This document shows, piece by piece, positions 24,101-37,120 of a stretch of DNA of 64,000 bases. The stretch spans positions 434,001 to 498,000 of the forward strand of contig MU858045.1 of NCBI GenBank assembly GCA_033297075.1, read 5' to 3'. The notes beneath the pieces are model-generated. The model did no database searches and had not been told where the DNA came from. It saw only the letters and a list, made by a program, of their open reading frames with translations. The position numbers and the translations under genes are program-made. The DNA comes from Rhypophila decipiens (taxonomy: Eukaryota; Ascomycota; Sordariomycetes; Sordariales; Naviculisporaceae). Positions within the stretch are counted from its first letter, which is position 1, and each line of letters starts with the position of its first letter.

Positions 24101-27100
24101 GGGCTCTTCTGCTACCATGAAATCCATGACGTCCACGGCTGGCTTGGAGGCTTCAACGACTGGTTCGGTCTCCTGGACATGGACCTCTGGTTCTTCGGCA
24201 ATGGTCTCAGTTGCAAGAACAGGAGTGGGTTCAACATCGGCTGTCGAAGGGGCAACGTTGGCAGGCATATCAAGGCCACGGTCAGTTGCAATTGCAGCTG
24301 CAGGCTCTTGCACCAGATTGTCGGGAACAAAAGTCTCGTCCTCAACAGCAGCAGGTGTCTGAACCCCAGAAGAAGTAGGCTCATCTGCCAGGTCAAGATC
24401 AAGGACCTTACTGCCCTTCTTCTTTTTCTTGTCCTTTTTGGATTTCTTGGACGAGGCAGCTGGTGCGGCCCATTCGGTATCTTGGACAGGTTCTTCTGCG
24501 GGAGCTGTTTCTTGGACTTCGGCCATGGTTTCAGGTTCCGGCATGGACTTTTCGGCAGCCGGTCCAGCTCCAACGGAAACTGGTTCCTCAACCATCGGCG
24601 TGGACTCTTCAACCGCAACTGGTTCTGGAATTGGCGTAGGCTCCTCCGAAACAACAGGCTCCTCAAGGATGACAGGTGTCTGAGCCCCAGAAGCAGGCTC
24701 AGAGTCAAGATCCAGCACCTTGCTGCCCTTCTTCTTTTTCTTGTCCTTCTTGGCCTTTTTGCCCGAGACTGGGACAGCCCATTCTGATTCTTCAGGCTGC
24801 GGCTGGACCTCTTCTTCTTCTTTGACAGGCTCGCTGATATCAGCGGCGGGGGTCTCAACGACAGGAGGCTCAGTCTCGAAAGGAACATCAGGCGAGGTCT
24901 CAGATACCTCCTCAACAGCAACAGGCGTCTGCTCAGTGATTTCTTCGGTTGGAGAGACAGACTCGACTGATTCTTCAACCTGCAACTGCTTGCCCTTTTT
25001 CTTGTTTTTCTTGTCCTTCTTTGACTTGCCACTGCTAGCAGCCGGAATAGCCCACTCATCGTCTTGCCCGACTGGCAAAACAGCTTCCTTGACTTCCTGC
25101 TCAACAAGTTCAGGCTCAGACGCAACAACAGGCTTGTCATCCTCCCGAGAAGAAAGCAAAGCCGCCGCGATACCACCCGCCGCAGCACCGGCAGCAAACC
25201 CAGCAGCGATATCAAGATTGCCATCAGCGGATGATGATTCCTCCACAACAACAGGCGTCTGGGCATCAGAAGCTGACTCCTCCGAGTCGAGCTGCTTGCC
25301 TTTGCCCTTCTTTTTCTTGTCCTTCTTGGACTTTTTGGCTGGTGTGATTGCTGTGGCCGGCCATTCCTCTTCCTGTGGCTGCTGGACTTCTTCGGTTGGC
25401 GGGAGGGCTTCTTCAACTGGCGGGCTATCTTGCTTCATTTCCTGCACGGGCTCAGAAGTAGGTTCGGTGACCTCGGGGGTTGGCTCGGCTGGCTCAATAG
25501 CAGTGGCAGGCTCAATATCAGCGTCGATGCTACGCTCAGTAGATGGCTCAGAAACAGGAGCGTCAAGCTGAGCCTCAGTTTCTGGCTCGGCAGGAATAAA
25601 TGGCGAAGGGGATGGTTCCTCCACAGCTCGGGATTCGACTTCGACTGGGGAGGAAGACTCGGTTTGTTTACCCTTCTTCTTTTTCTTGTCCTTCTTGCCT
25701 TTCTTGGTCGGTGTCGCGGCCCATTCATCGTCGGCTTGGACCTCTGGCTGAACCTCTGGCTGGGCTTCTTCAGGCTTGACATGGACAACAACCTCCTGCT
25801 CAGGATCTGGGACCGGCGTGGCTTCTTCTGCGAGGACAGTCTTAGCAGGGACAGTCTCTAGAAGAGGTGCCTCTTCAAGGACAACTGGTGTGACTGCAGC
25901 TTCCTCTGGGGCAGTCTCCTCAACCAGCGCCTCAGGGGCCAGTACAACAGGGGCTTCGTCGGGAACAGCCAAAGCAGAAGGTTCCTCCACAGCCCGAGTC
26001 TGAGGCTCAGACTCGAGCGGAGACTCGACCTGCTTGCTCTTCTTCTTTTTCTTGTCCTTCTTGCCTTTCTTGCCTGTGGTGGGAGTAGTAGCAGCCCACT
26101 CGTCCTCGGCCTGGGCTTCTTCAGCGGGTTTGACTTCGGTAGTCTCGGCCTCGGCCTCAGGAGCAAAACCAGACGCAATTTCCTCGGCCTTGACATCAGC
26201 GGCAATCTCGGCCTTGACCTCGGCAGGAAGAGGAATATCATCAAGCTTGACGTCGGGAACGACCTCAGCGGCCAAAGGGGCGATTGCGGTTGATTCCTCC
26301 TCCATAAGAGCGGGAGCAGGGGCGACGACCACGGGATCGATCTCCTCAGCTGGAGCTTTGGGCTCAGCTTCCACTGCGGCTTCGGGAACGGCCTCAGTGA
26401 CAGCCTCAGGGTCAGCTTGAGCGTCAGGTTCAGCAGCAAGGACAGCAATAGGATCTTGGGCCTCAGCGACAGGAGTCTGGACACCAGAGGCAGGCTCAGA
26501 ATCGGCAGCAAGCTTGCCCTTCTTCTTTTTCTTGTCCTTTTTGGATTTCTTGCCCGATGAGGCCGCGACGACTGGTGTTTCTTCTTGGACCTGTTCTGGT
26601 TCCGCGACTCTTGGCTCCTGAACGACTTCAGCAGCAGGCGCATCCTCCAAGACAGTCGGTTCAGTTGGCGGCGCAATAGCTGCATCCTCTGGGGTGACAT
26701 CAAGAGCTTTGGCAGGACCTACATCCTCAACAGGCAAATCTCTGCTCTCAGCGACAAGCGTGGAATCCTGTTCAACGGTTGGCGATTCTTCTGACAGAGG
26801 AGGAACCTCGGAAGGTTGGGCGACATCAAGAACAGGCGCTTCCTCCACCGCAGGCGTCACACTACCAGAAGCGGCCTCGGCTTCAGAATCAGCAGCGATG
26901 GCCTTGCCTTTACCCTTCTTTTTCTTGTCTTTCTTGGCCTTTTTGACCGGCAGGTCCCATGCCTCGGTGGTGTCTTGTTGTTGCTGTTCTGGCCGAGGGG
27001 CATCGACCAGTTCAACCTCCCTAGTCTCTTGCTCAGGAGAAAGAGCCGCCTCTGGAACGGGCTGTTCATCTGACACTGGAGCGATGGGTGTCTCGGTGAC

Positions 27101-30100
27101 TGTCTCTGCGGAAGCAGGTTCGACTGTTGTCTCGATCGGCTCGACCGTAGGCTCAGCGGTAGTCTCAACGACAGGTTCAACGACCGGCTCAGCAGGCTCG
27201 GCAACAACAGGCGTCATCGTGCCAGAAGCAGGCTCAGAGTCAGAGACCTTGGAGCCTTTCTTCTTCTTCTTCTTTGACTTTTTAGAAGACGAGGCAGTGT
27301 CAATTGGTTCTTCCTCGGCTATTGGGGGCTCAGGCATCGCCTCTGTTGCCACTTCAGCCGGTTGCTCGACTTCCAAAGACGGGACTTCTACCTCCTGTGG
27401 TTGTTCAGCCTCGACAAGGACATCTTCCTTCATGTGCCCATCAGCTGGTAGAGACACGGGCTCTTCAACAGTCTGAGCCTCGTCGAGAATCTGAGCAGGA
27501 ACAGAGGCATCGGCCTCGGGTTCATGTTGTGGTTCTTCGATCGCGACAGGAGTAGCTGCACCAGATGATGAAGGCGCGTTCAAGTCATCAGCAGCAAGGG
27601 CTTTGGATCCCTTCTTCTTTTTCTTGTCTTTCTTGGATTTCTTGCTGCTGACGGGGGCGTCTTCCACGGCGGGCTGCTCTTCAACGGGTGTTGGCAATGA
27701 TTCTTCTTCCAAAACAGCCTTGTCGGTGATATCGGGAACTTCGGGGGTAACAGCTGGAGGTTCCTCAACAGCGGCAGGGACATTAACCTCGACAGATGGA
27801 TGTTCTTCAAGGCTCAAAGAAGGCTCCTTGGCGCGAGGAGAAGGCGCGGCAGGTTCCTCCAAGATTGGTGTGGCCATGACATCCGACGCAGAGGCATCTT
27901 CAGACTCGACAACCTTGGAGCCCTTCTTCTTTTTCTTATCCTTCTTGGACTTTTTGGCTGGCGCGACATCTTCCTCCACTAGCTGAGCAACTTCTTCGGC
28001 TGGTTGAATGACTTCCTCCGGCGCGGGCTCGACAACCGGCTCCTCGATAGCAGGAGCAGAGACTTCCTCCACAATAGGCTCAGGCTCGGCCAACAAAGGT
28101 TCAGATGGCTCTTCGGCGACGACTGGCTCCTCGGAAACGGGAGCAGAAACTTCTTCGACAATCGGCTCAGGCGCAGGTTCGGCCATGACAGGTTCAGACG
28201 GCTCACCAACGGGTGTCTCGACACCACTCGAGACTGCTTCGAAATCGTCGACCATCTTGGAACCCTTCTTCTTTTTCTTGTCCTTCTTAGACTTCTTGGT
28301 TCCCATTGCCGGTGCTGACTCGAGAGAGCCTTCAGCTTCAGCCTGGACCTCCGTCTGGGGCTTGTCATCTGCAGGAGAGGCAGCGATTTCTTCAACCACA
28401 GTTACCGGCTCAACGGGCTCAGCAGCAGGAACAGGCTCTTCAGCAACAATGGATTCAGGCTCGGACACAACAACAGCCGTGCCAGCTTCCTCAACCAAGG
28501 GTGTAGGGGTAGAAACACCACTATCAGCGACCGACTCAGACTCGTCAATTCCCTTGGAGCCCTTCTTTTTCTTCTTGTCCTTTTTGGATTTCTTGGTCGG
28601 TGTGGCGATAGACTCGACTGGTTCTTCAGGCTCGACTTCAACCTCTGGCTTGTCCTCTGTCGGGGATTGTGCAGTCTCTTCAACGGGGGCAGGGACGGCT
28701 GCTCCGACCGGTTCAGGCTCAGGAACAGAAGTGGCGGGTGCCTCCTCGACGACAGGTTCAGGTTCAACCTCAGCGATGACCTCCTCGGAAAGAACAGCCG
28801 GGGCAGTAACGGGAGCTTCCTCTACAACAGGTGTAGTAACTCCGCTCGAGACAAGTTCAGAGTTATCAACCACCTTGGAGCCCTTCTTCTTTTTCTTGTC
28901 CTTTTTGGATTTCTTGGTAGGCGTGGCGGCGACTTCTTCCTCGGGTTCAGCCTCTGCAGCAGTGTCCGATGGCTTGTCCTCTACAGGCGAAGTAACCATC
29001 TCTTGGGCAACCACAGGAAGGGCTGTTTCCTGTACCTCGGTAGGAGCTTCAGGCTCAGTCATAATCGGCTCAAGAACATCAGCAGCGGGAGCAGGAGCTG
29101 AAAATATCTCGACTGCCTCTTCGACAATTGGCGTAGCAACTCCGCTTGAAGAACCCAACTCGGAATCATCCACCGCCTTGGAGGCCCTTTTCTTTTTCTT
29201 GTCTTTCTTGGACTTCTTTGTCGGCGTGGCGGCCATCTCTTCTTCAGGTTGAGTTCCAGGTGCGGTTGAAGCTTCTGCAGCGGTTTCTAATGACTTGTCT
29301 TCTGCAGGCGAAGTAGCGAAAACTTCAGCAACCGCGGGAGCTGGTTCCTGTACCTCGGCAGAAGCTTCGGTTTCGGCGACGACAGGCTCAACAGCATCAG
29401 CAGCGAGAGCGGGAGCCGCCGTCTCGACAGGCTCCGCTACGATCGGCGTGACGGCCCCGCTATCAATAGTGTCAGAGTCATCAACCGCCTTGGAAGCCCT
29501 CTTCTTTTTCTTGTCCTTCTTGGACTTCTTCGTCGGCGTGGCGGCGATTTCTTCTTCAGGCTGAGCCTCAGGGGCGGGCGTAGACGCCGCTGCAGCGATA
29601 TCCAATGACCTATCCTCCTCGGCTGGCGGCGTGACGACCTCTTCGGCAACTGCAGGAGTGGGTTCCTCGACAGGAACTTCAGGCTCAGTCACCACAAGCG
29701 CATCGACCTCGGGGGCAGGAGCAACGGCCTCAGCAGGCTCTTGGACAACAGGAGTGGCAGCACCACTGGCGACTACATCAGAGTCATCGACAACCTTGGA
29801 GCCCTTCTTCTTTTTCTTGTCCTTCTTGGATTTCTTGGTCGGGACAGCAGCAGACTCAATAGCTTCGGGGTCTGCTTCAGGCTGAGTCTCCAAGGGGGCT
29901 GGCGATTCGATTGTTGCCGCAGGCTCAGAATCGACTGACTTGTCCTCTGTGGCTGGAGGCAGCGGGATAATGTCCTCGGCAGCAACAAAAGAGTCCCCAG
30001 CAACGGGAGGAATCTCGTCGGCAGGAAGAGAAACAGAAGCAGGTAGTTCCTCGACGACAGGCTCACGCTCAGCTACAACTGTCTCAACTGGCTCAACAGG

Positions 30101-33100
30101 TTCAGACGCAGGGAAACGAGGCATGGCCTCCTCGACAGGGGTAGCCACACCACTAGAGGTCGGTTCGGTGTCAAGAGCAGCGGCCTTGGAGCCCTTCTTC
30201 TTTTTCTTGGACTTTTTGCCGCTTGTCTCTTCGACCTGTTCAATTGCTGTCTCGGGCTGGACCGGCTCGAACTGGGACTCCTCTGCGGCTGCGGCTGCGG
30301 CTGCTGGTGCGGGCGGAACATCTTCGGCTGTCGGTGTTGCTGCCTCCACAGTCTCAATCGCCGATTGAACCTCTGGAGCAGGCACGGCGGCGGCGGCATC
30401 TTCCGCAGAAGTAGGCGCTACTTCCTCAATTGGCGCAGGTTCCTCAGCAAGGACGACAAACTCTTCTAGAATGGGCGCAGGCTCAGCAACAGCAACTTCT
30501 TGTTCAGCTGGGGTGGCGATACCGCTCGAGGTAGGCTCGGAATCAACGACTTTGGATCCCTTCTTTTTCTTCTTCTTGGACTTTTTGCCTGTCGTGGCTG
30601 GTTCCGCCTCTGCCTCTGCCTCGGGTGTGGATGCGGGAAACTGAGTCTCCTCCGGGATGATCGGTACAGCCTTCTCGGCCTCTGGCTCTGGCTCTGGCAT
30701 CATCTCCTGAGGTGCAGCGACATCTTCAGCCATATGAACAGGAGCCAAAGCCGAATCCTCACCAAGGGCTGGCGCATCAACAGTGGCAGGAGCATTGACG
30801 TCAATTCCTCTCTCCTCGACAGCCATAGATTCCGGCTCAGCAACGAGTTCATTGGCAGGAGCAGGCGTGACTTCTTGCTCGACAGGAGTAGCAACACCGC
30901 TAGAGGTAACCTCGGATTCGACAACCTTGGAACCCTTCTTTTTCTTCTTCTTGGATTTCTTGCCGGCAGTGGCAAGTTCCTCTTCAAGCTGGGCAGGTTC
31001 GACCGCAGGCTCAGGCTCAGGCTGAGTCAGCGGCACCTCTGGGACCGGCGCAGCTTCCTCCTTGGTCTCTGGCTGAACCTCGGCCTTTGCTTGAATTTCT
31101 GGTGCAGGTGCAGACGCGGGAAGGACCTCCTCTTCGGCTGGGACAGAAGCAGGAGCAGGGGAATCCTCGGCAATAGGCTCCTCGACGGGAACGGTGGCTT
31201 CCTCAATGGACTCGGGCTCGGCGACAAGGGCAATTTCTTGTTCAACGGGGGTAGCGACGCCGCTGGAAGTAGGCTCAGAAGAATCCAGAACGGCCTTGGA
31301 GCCCTTCTTTTTCTTTTTCTTGCCCTTTTTGCCCGATGCTGCTGCTGCCAGTGTCGCTTCCTCTTCCAGTTGCTGAGGCTCAGCAGGCTGAACCTCTGCG
31401 GCGGGAATTACCTCCTCGGCAATGACAGCCGTTTCCTCAGCAGGAACAGTCTCGACTTGTGCGGCAGGAATAATTTCGCCTTCGACAGCAGGTTCCTCCA
31501 CAGTGATGGCCTCAGGTTCAGCTACAATGTCAGTCTCGGGCACAGCAGTCACAGGGGCGTCAGCAGTAGGGATGGCCTCTTCTCCCACAGGAGCAGGAGC
31601 AGAAATGGGCGCGTCAACAACATCGGCGGGAGTCGAGTCCGAGTCAATAACCTTGGAGCCCTTCTTCTTTTTCTTGTCCTTCTTGGACTTTTTGCCGCTT
31701 GATGTTGTCGCCGCAGCTGCGACAGGCTCTTCCTCGACTGGTGCCTGGACCGGGATTTCTTGCTCAACAGCCGGGGACAAAAGAACAGACTCGGCAGGAA
31801 TTGGCGCCTCTGTCTCTTCTGCTGGAACAACAGCAACTTCCTCAGTGATCTCGGGAACCGGCAATGATGATGCTTCCTCGACATTGGCAACGCCAAGGTC
31901 TTCTGTGTAAGAGTGGGAAAGGGGCTCAGATTCAGCTACTACAACATCTCGAGATTCCTCTCCTTGGTCTTGGTCTGGTACTACATCAACAGGAGGTTGT
32001 TGTTCTTGGTCGGCGACAGGTGATTCCTTCTTCTTGCCCTTGTCTTTCTTTCCCTTGTTGCCCTCCTTGACTGCCGCAGCTGCCAACTCATCATCAGCGC
32101 CCTCAGTGTCCTCCACCACCACCGCCGCCGGGGACATCTCGATCGGTTCGATGGGGCTCGTTTCTTCGGGTGCGGGATCAGGAGACGACGACGTAAGCGC
32201 GCTGCTGCCCTTGCGTTTCTTTTCCTTCTTGGACAACTTTTTAGCGGGCATGCTCAACGACTCGTCCTCTGGTGGTTCTTCTTTACCGGTGGGAATCAGA
32301 TTCATGTTCATGTCATTCATCAGGTCTGTCTGCTCTTGAATGGCTTCGAGAGCAGCAGAGGCAATGGCATCCTCTTTGGATTCAGGGACTTCGGTGGGAG
32401 TGGCCTCCTCGGTGGGGATGGTCTCGGGCTCGGGCTCGGGCTCCGTGGCAATAATCGTGGTAGGTTCCTCCTCGGGGGCAGTCATGGCGCGGTCCTTGTC
32501 CTGGTCCTCGGCGACAACAGCAGCAGGCGTGGCAGATTCAGAGGAAACAAAATCAGAGTCAGACACCGAGCCCTTCTTCTTTTTCTTCTTTGACTTTTTG
32601 CCGCTTGCAACCGGTTCCGCGTCTTCGACAGCAGGCAGTGCAGGGGCGGACTCGGAAGAAATGACTAGGGCGGGTTCTTCCTCTGATGTCGTGACCGGGG
32701 CAGCATCGACAGTGGGCGTAGAAGGAGCAGAAGCATCCCGCAGTTTGTGTTTCTTGGCAAATGAAGGCGAGGGAACAACCTCGGACTCGGACTGAGAAGG
32801 CGACCCCATTGCTTCAAAGGCGGCGATGGCGGCGGCGATCTTGCCCTTCTTCTTCTTGGCCTTCTTTGATGTCGGTGCTGGAGCTTCTTCTTCGACTGCC
32901 TTCTGCGCTTCTGTCTCGACTAGGGGTTCGGGTTCGAGCATGGGAGAAGATTCGGGGATGACCGGCTCGGGGACAGATGCGGATTCGGCAACGTCAACTG
33001 GGACTTGAGCAGAAACCTCTGGGACTTCAGCGACAGGCTCGGAAACCTCTAGCAGAGAATCAAGAGATTTCTCAGTGGAGCCTTCAGTCTCAGGAACAGG

Positions 33101-34537
33101 CGTCGAAACAGCCTCCTCCTCAGGAGCAGGCGAGAAGACAGTCTCCTCAACCACGGAACCCCTCTTCTTTTTCTTCTTGTCCTTTTTGGATTTCTTGCCT
33201 GCCGAAGAATATGGTTCCTCTTCAGTAGCATGGACAGAAGAACCAGCGACGGTTTCTGGGATTGGTTCGAAAGGTTGAGGTTCAGTCTTGGGCGCAACTT
33301 CAGGCTCGGCGACAAGAGGTAGCTCGACAGCAGCAGGGGGAGCTTCCAGTGGTTTTTCTGACTCGTCCGTTGGCGCAGGTGCAGGTTCCTCGGGTGACTC
33401 GACGGCAGAAGCACGCTTCTTTTTCTTGTCCTTTTTGGATTTCTTGCCGCCCGAAGAAGATGGTTCCTCCTCGGTCTCTGGGACAGAAGGCTCGGCGATG
33501 GTTTCTGGTTCTGGGGTAGACTCAATAGGTTGAGGTTCAGTCCCGGTCTCAATGGAAACAGGAGCGACGACTTCAGGCTCGGCGACAATGGTTTCGTCGA
33601 CGACAGGAGAAGTTTCCAGTGGCTTTTCTGACTCGTCGATTGGAGAAGGTTCCTCTGGTGACTCGACGACAGAGGCACGTTTCTTTTTCTTGTCTTTCTT
33701 GGACTTCTTTGTCGCTGTTGGAATGGGCTCAGCCAAGTCTGCAGGTGTCTCTGACGTGGGCTCAACAATGGTCTCCTCAGGTGAAGCAACTGCAATCTCA
33801 GAAGGAGGCTCAACCTCGAGCGACTTGGCTGCATCAGCGGCAGAACTGTTCTCAGCAAGCGAAGGCTCGTCGGAAATGGGCGCAGGCTCTTCCGTCTGGG
33901 GTGCAGGTGAAGAAGGATTGTCGTCAGGCAGAGCGACAGATGCGCGCTTCTTTTTCTTGTCCTTTTTCGACTTTTTGGTTGCCGTCGTGAGTGCGAGGAC
34001 ATCTGCTGGCTGCTCTTCCACTGCTGGCTCAGGCTCAGGAACAGATTCGGCTTCTTGTGTCCACGCAGTCTCGATCGGCTGTTGCTCTTGGACCATAGGC
34101 TCGGGTACCACTGCCGCCTCCACATGCTCGACCTCGTTTGGACCCTCAATTCCTCCTCCCTCCTCGGCTAAAACATGCGGCTCCGGTTCCGGTTGTGGTT
34201 GCTGAACATCGTGTTCGGGTGTATCTGGTTTATCTGCAAAAGTCTTGTCAATAACTTCTCCCTTTGTGTTCTCAAATTCGACAACATGAACATCAACAAC
34301 ATGGTCAAAAACATGAACATGAACATCATCATCATCGCCAATAACAGTCCCAGCAGCAGTGAAAAAGTCATCATCCTCCTCCTCTTCATCCAAGTCATCA
34401 GCGTAAACCTCAAAGAAAGTGGGCCAAGGTTCAGCAGCAATTGAACCAGCAGCAGCGCCCACCTTCTTCTTGGTCTTTGCCGACTTTTTCTTCCCAGAAC
34501 GAACAGCAACAGCAGAGGTAACAACAGCAACAGGAGA

Positions 34538-34573
<36 letters not shown>

Positions 34574-36669
34574 CTTTTGTTTCGCCCTCTTCTTCATCTT
34601 GCGCTTACCTCTCTTGAGCAACGAGTGCGGATGCCTCTCCAGATCATCCGACTCTGATGATGGTGTCTTGGTCTTGTCGTCGCCAACCGCAGCAGCAGAT
34701 GGTTGGGACGAAGCAGCAGCACCAATCCTCCGCTCCTCCTTTGTCCTTTGTAGGCCATGTCGTTTGTCGCCATTGGAAACAAAGCCCTCAGAGATAGTCT
34801 CCAGTCCCCTCTGGTGGGCAGCAGCACTCCGGGTTTTCGAAGATCCCAACTTTTTAGCCAGCTGCGCCTGAGCAAGCTTCAAAATGGGGTCTTCCTCGTC
34901 AGCCGGCTCATCCTCGTCCTCGGCCACGGTACTGAGCTGCTTGAGGGCGCGCTCAATCTCCTTGGCTGTTATTGCTGTGGGAGGAGGCTTGGCTTTTGTG
35001 AGGACGACCGGTGATGGTGCAACAGGCTCATCCTTGACGGGGGCAAGTTCAGGCGATCCCAGGGGCCAGTCATCGGCCGCTGAAGACTTTGGTGTCTTTG
35101 TGCCCGACGACTTTTTGCTTTTAAGGGACCGGGTGCTGGATGACTTTTTGAGGGACGAGGTGCTTGATTTTTTGTTGAGAAGGCTGTAGGGCGATGGGGA
35201 TGGGTCGGACATGTTTGTTTTTGTTGACGATGACCTTTTTGTCTCGTTGCGGCTACGACTCTTGCTTGGCTTGGTGGTGTTGGATTTCCCTCCGTCTCCC
35301 TGCGACTGTCCCCGTCTTGATGGCACTGACGAGGGTTGCTCATCCGGGGTGGTGGTCACTGCCTGGGATGCCTTTTTCTCTGCTCGTTGATGCTGATGTT
35401 GAGGATGATGCAGAGAAAGGGAAGGTGATGCAACAGTGGCAAGATCAACACGTGCAGATGCAAGAGCCGACGACGGCAACGACAATGATTGGACAATGTC
35501 GTCAGCCTTGTTATGGTCGTCAGGTGTCCTGGTGGTGACTGATGTGGTTGGTGAATCCAAGTCGACGGGTGCAGTACTACCAAACTTGCTGGTTTTGCCC
35601 TTTTTCTTTTCCTTTTTGGTGCGAGAAAAAGAGTCAAGAGGTACCTCTGCGGTCACAAGAGCAAAAGGTTCAGGTTCAGGCTCAGGCTGATGATCGGTGA
35701 CGACTAGCTCTGGGGGAGGAGGAGGAGGCTGGGCTAGCTGCTGCTGCTGCCGGGGCGGTAGTGGATCCTCTGGTTGCTCAGGGGCCGGGGTGTTTATTGG
35801 TTGGGCGTCAACACCACTTGGCTGCAACCCGTTGGTCCCCGTTGAGCCCTGAAGTGGGGCTGCTTGACCGTCTGTTTGGGCTGCTGCTGCTGCTTCGGCT
35901 GCACCATCCAGAGTCGCACCCGCGAGATGGGGACCGAGATTGGTTGGTGGGAACTGTTCATCTTGGCCGGTTTTCTTTGTCTTGTCTTTTTTGGACTTTT
36001 TGGCTGAGGGACTCGGTGAGTCGACAATCTCGAGCTCTGGAGAAATTGCTGCTGCTGCTGGCAAAGAAACGTCCAGCTGGTCTGACATTACTGCCGCTGG
36101 AGGATTGGAAGACGCAATGTCAAGACCATTTGATGCTTCAAGACTGGCCGACGGAGGAGAAGAAATCTCTGGCTGCTCAGAGGTAGAGGTAGGCGTAGAC
36201 TCGAGAATGTCTTCAGATGGCGACAGAGATTCTGGGCCCTTCTTTTTCTTGCCCTTTTTCGACTTTTTGGCTGCTGCTGCTGGTGAAGTCGCTGGGGGTG
36301 CATCGCCGTCGTCTTCAACAGACCGAGGCTGCGGTGCTTCCTCCAAAGACTCGCAAAGAACAATCTGGACCTCGTCCAAGATGGGTTGCATTGGAGGCTG
36401 GGATTCAGATTTGGGTTCGGGAGTGTTGAGTAACGATTCTGGTGGCGGTGCTGCTGCTGCTGCTTCGACACCCGTACTCTGCTCCTCCACCAAAGGACCG
36501 TCCAAAGAAGAAACCTGCTGCTGCTGTTGTGACTGCTTCTTCTTTTTCTTGTCCTTTTTCGCCTTCTTACCGACGGATACTGGGTCTACTACCTCTGGCT
36601 CAACCGCAGCATCCTCGGGCTGTTCAGACAAAGGCGACTCGACCGGAGGAGCTTCGGTCTCCCCTGGTT

Positions 36670-36710
<41 letters not shown>

Positions 36711-37120
36711 TTGTCGTTGCCAATGTTGCTAATGTCCTCAACGGCTGGAGAGACCGTCTCTGTGACGACATCAACAACTAACTCGGCGGACTCATCGACC
36801 GGGGTTAAAGACTCGGAAACTTCCTCCTGCTGCTGCTGCTTCTTTTTCTTGGACTTTTTGGCCTTCTTCCCGGTCGTAGTCTCCTCAGGTTCCTCGTGCT
36901 GCTGCTGCTCCGATGTGATGATGGGAGCAGGAGCACCATCTTCAACAGGTGATGGTGTGACTACCTGAGTTACTGCTGCTGGTTCTGGCTGAGGCAGTGT
37001 TGAAGATGGCTCCTCCTCGGCGATAATGGCAGGGACAGGTGGTGGGCATGTTGATTCATCCTCGGTGATTTTTGGTGGTTGCTGCTGCTGCTGCTTCTTG
37101 TTTTTGCCCTTTTTCGCCAT
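18184..37120 (-). CDS. lah-2: Leashin LAH-2-like giant repeat protein
   Basis: The model has two exons, 37120-19976 and 19905-18184, joined across a 70-bp intron (TAT|GTAAGT ... TTATAG|GAT), giving 6288 residues. From the N-terminus there are poly-Ser and poly-Ala runs, then about 40 lysine-rich modules (KKSKKDKKKKKGSK and variants, residues about 83-4710) in Glu/Pro/Ala/Val-rich spacers. Four SRELAAEF-type repeats follow (about 4906-5070), and several Ala/Gly-rich hydrophobic stretches. A coiled coil of about 150 residues begins near 5740 and leads to a helical domain (about 5900-6130, with RQWRAITLTLLARRPTFKKQ) and an acidic tail. This layout fits the C-terminal part of leashin, also annotated in fungi as an involucrin-repeat protein. 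Neurospora LAH-2 is reported at the hyphal tip and septal pore rim. The ATG at 37120 is only 160 bp past the LAH-1 stop, so this may instead be the second half of one fused gene. Assignment rests on architecture, gene order and size. Confidence 0.8.
19906..19975 (-). other. Intron of the LAH-2-like gene
   Basis: A 70-bp phase-0 intron with donor GTAAGT and acceptor TTATAG. Splicing joins ...MADVY to DGYGEGRIGSP... and removes the early stop that the long exon would otherwise reach. Confidence 0.9.
21910..22402 (-). repeat. Four-copy SRELAA[EA]F repeat in LAH-2
   Basis: Four related segments lie between residues about 4906 and 5070: TSAREIAAEFLEKP, RASRELAASYLEAT, RQSRELAAEFMSSI and RSVRELAAAFLERE. 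Each is a short amphipathic helix candidate preceded by basic or Ser/Arg text. The set is separate from the lysine-module array. Confidence 0.8.
22960..36900 (-). repeat. About 40-copy lysine-rich module array inside LAH-2
   Basis: The protein-level unit is an optional acidic-plus-Trp lead (for example DDEWAATP), then KK[SGA]KKDKKKKKG[SK]K, then an acidic stretch, often ending in SSG[VA]xTP. A spacer of roughly 60-110 residues rich in Glu, Pro, Ala and Val follows. The plus strand shows it as recurring CTTCTTCTTTTTCTTGTCC-like blocks about 300-350 bp apart. The middle units are most alike; both ends are more diverged. Variants end in KKKKRAS. Confidence 0.9.

Noticed and set aside
20826..33990. 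Many long open frames antisense or frame-shifted to LAH-2 (Ser/Gly/Thr-rich or Arg/Pro/Leu-rich, up to about 400 codons)
   Set aside because: They are shadows of the highly biased repeat codons (GAA, GCC, AAG, TCG). The main frame stays open for over 17 kb and shows structured repeats; the others do not.
34535..34575. GCA repeat considered as a free microsatellite, also 36673-36710
   Set aside because: Both are in frame inside LAH-2, coding poly-Ala and poly-Ser; they are part of the gene.
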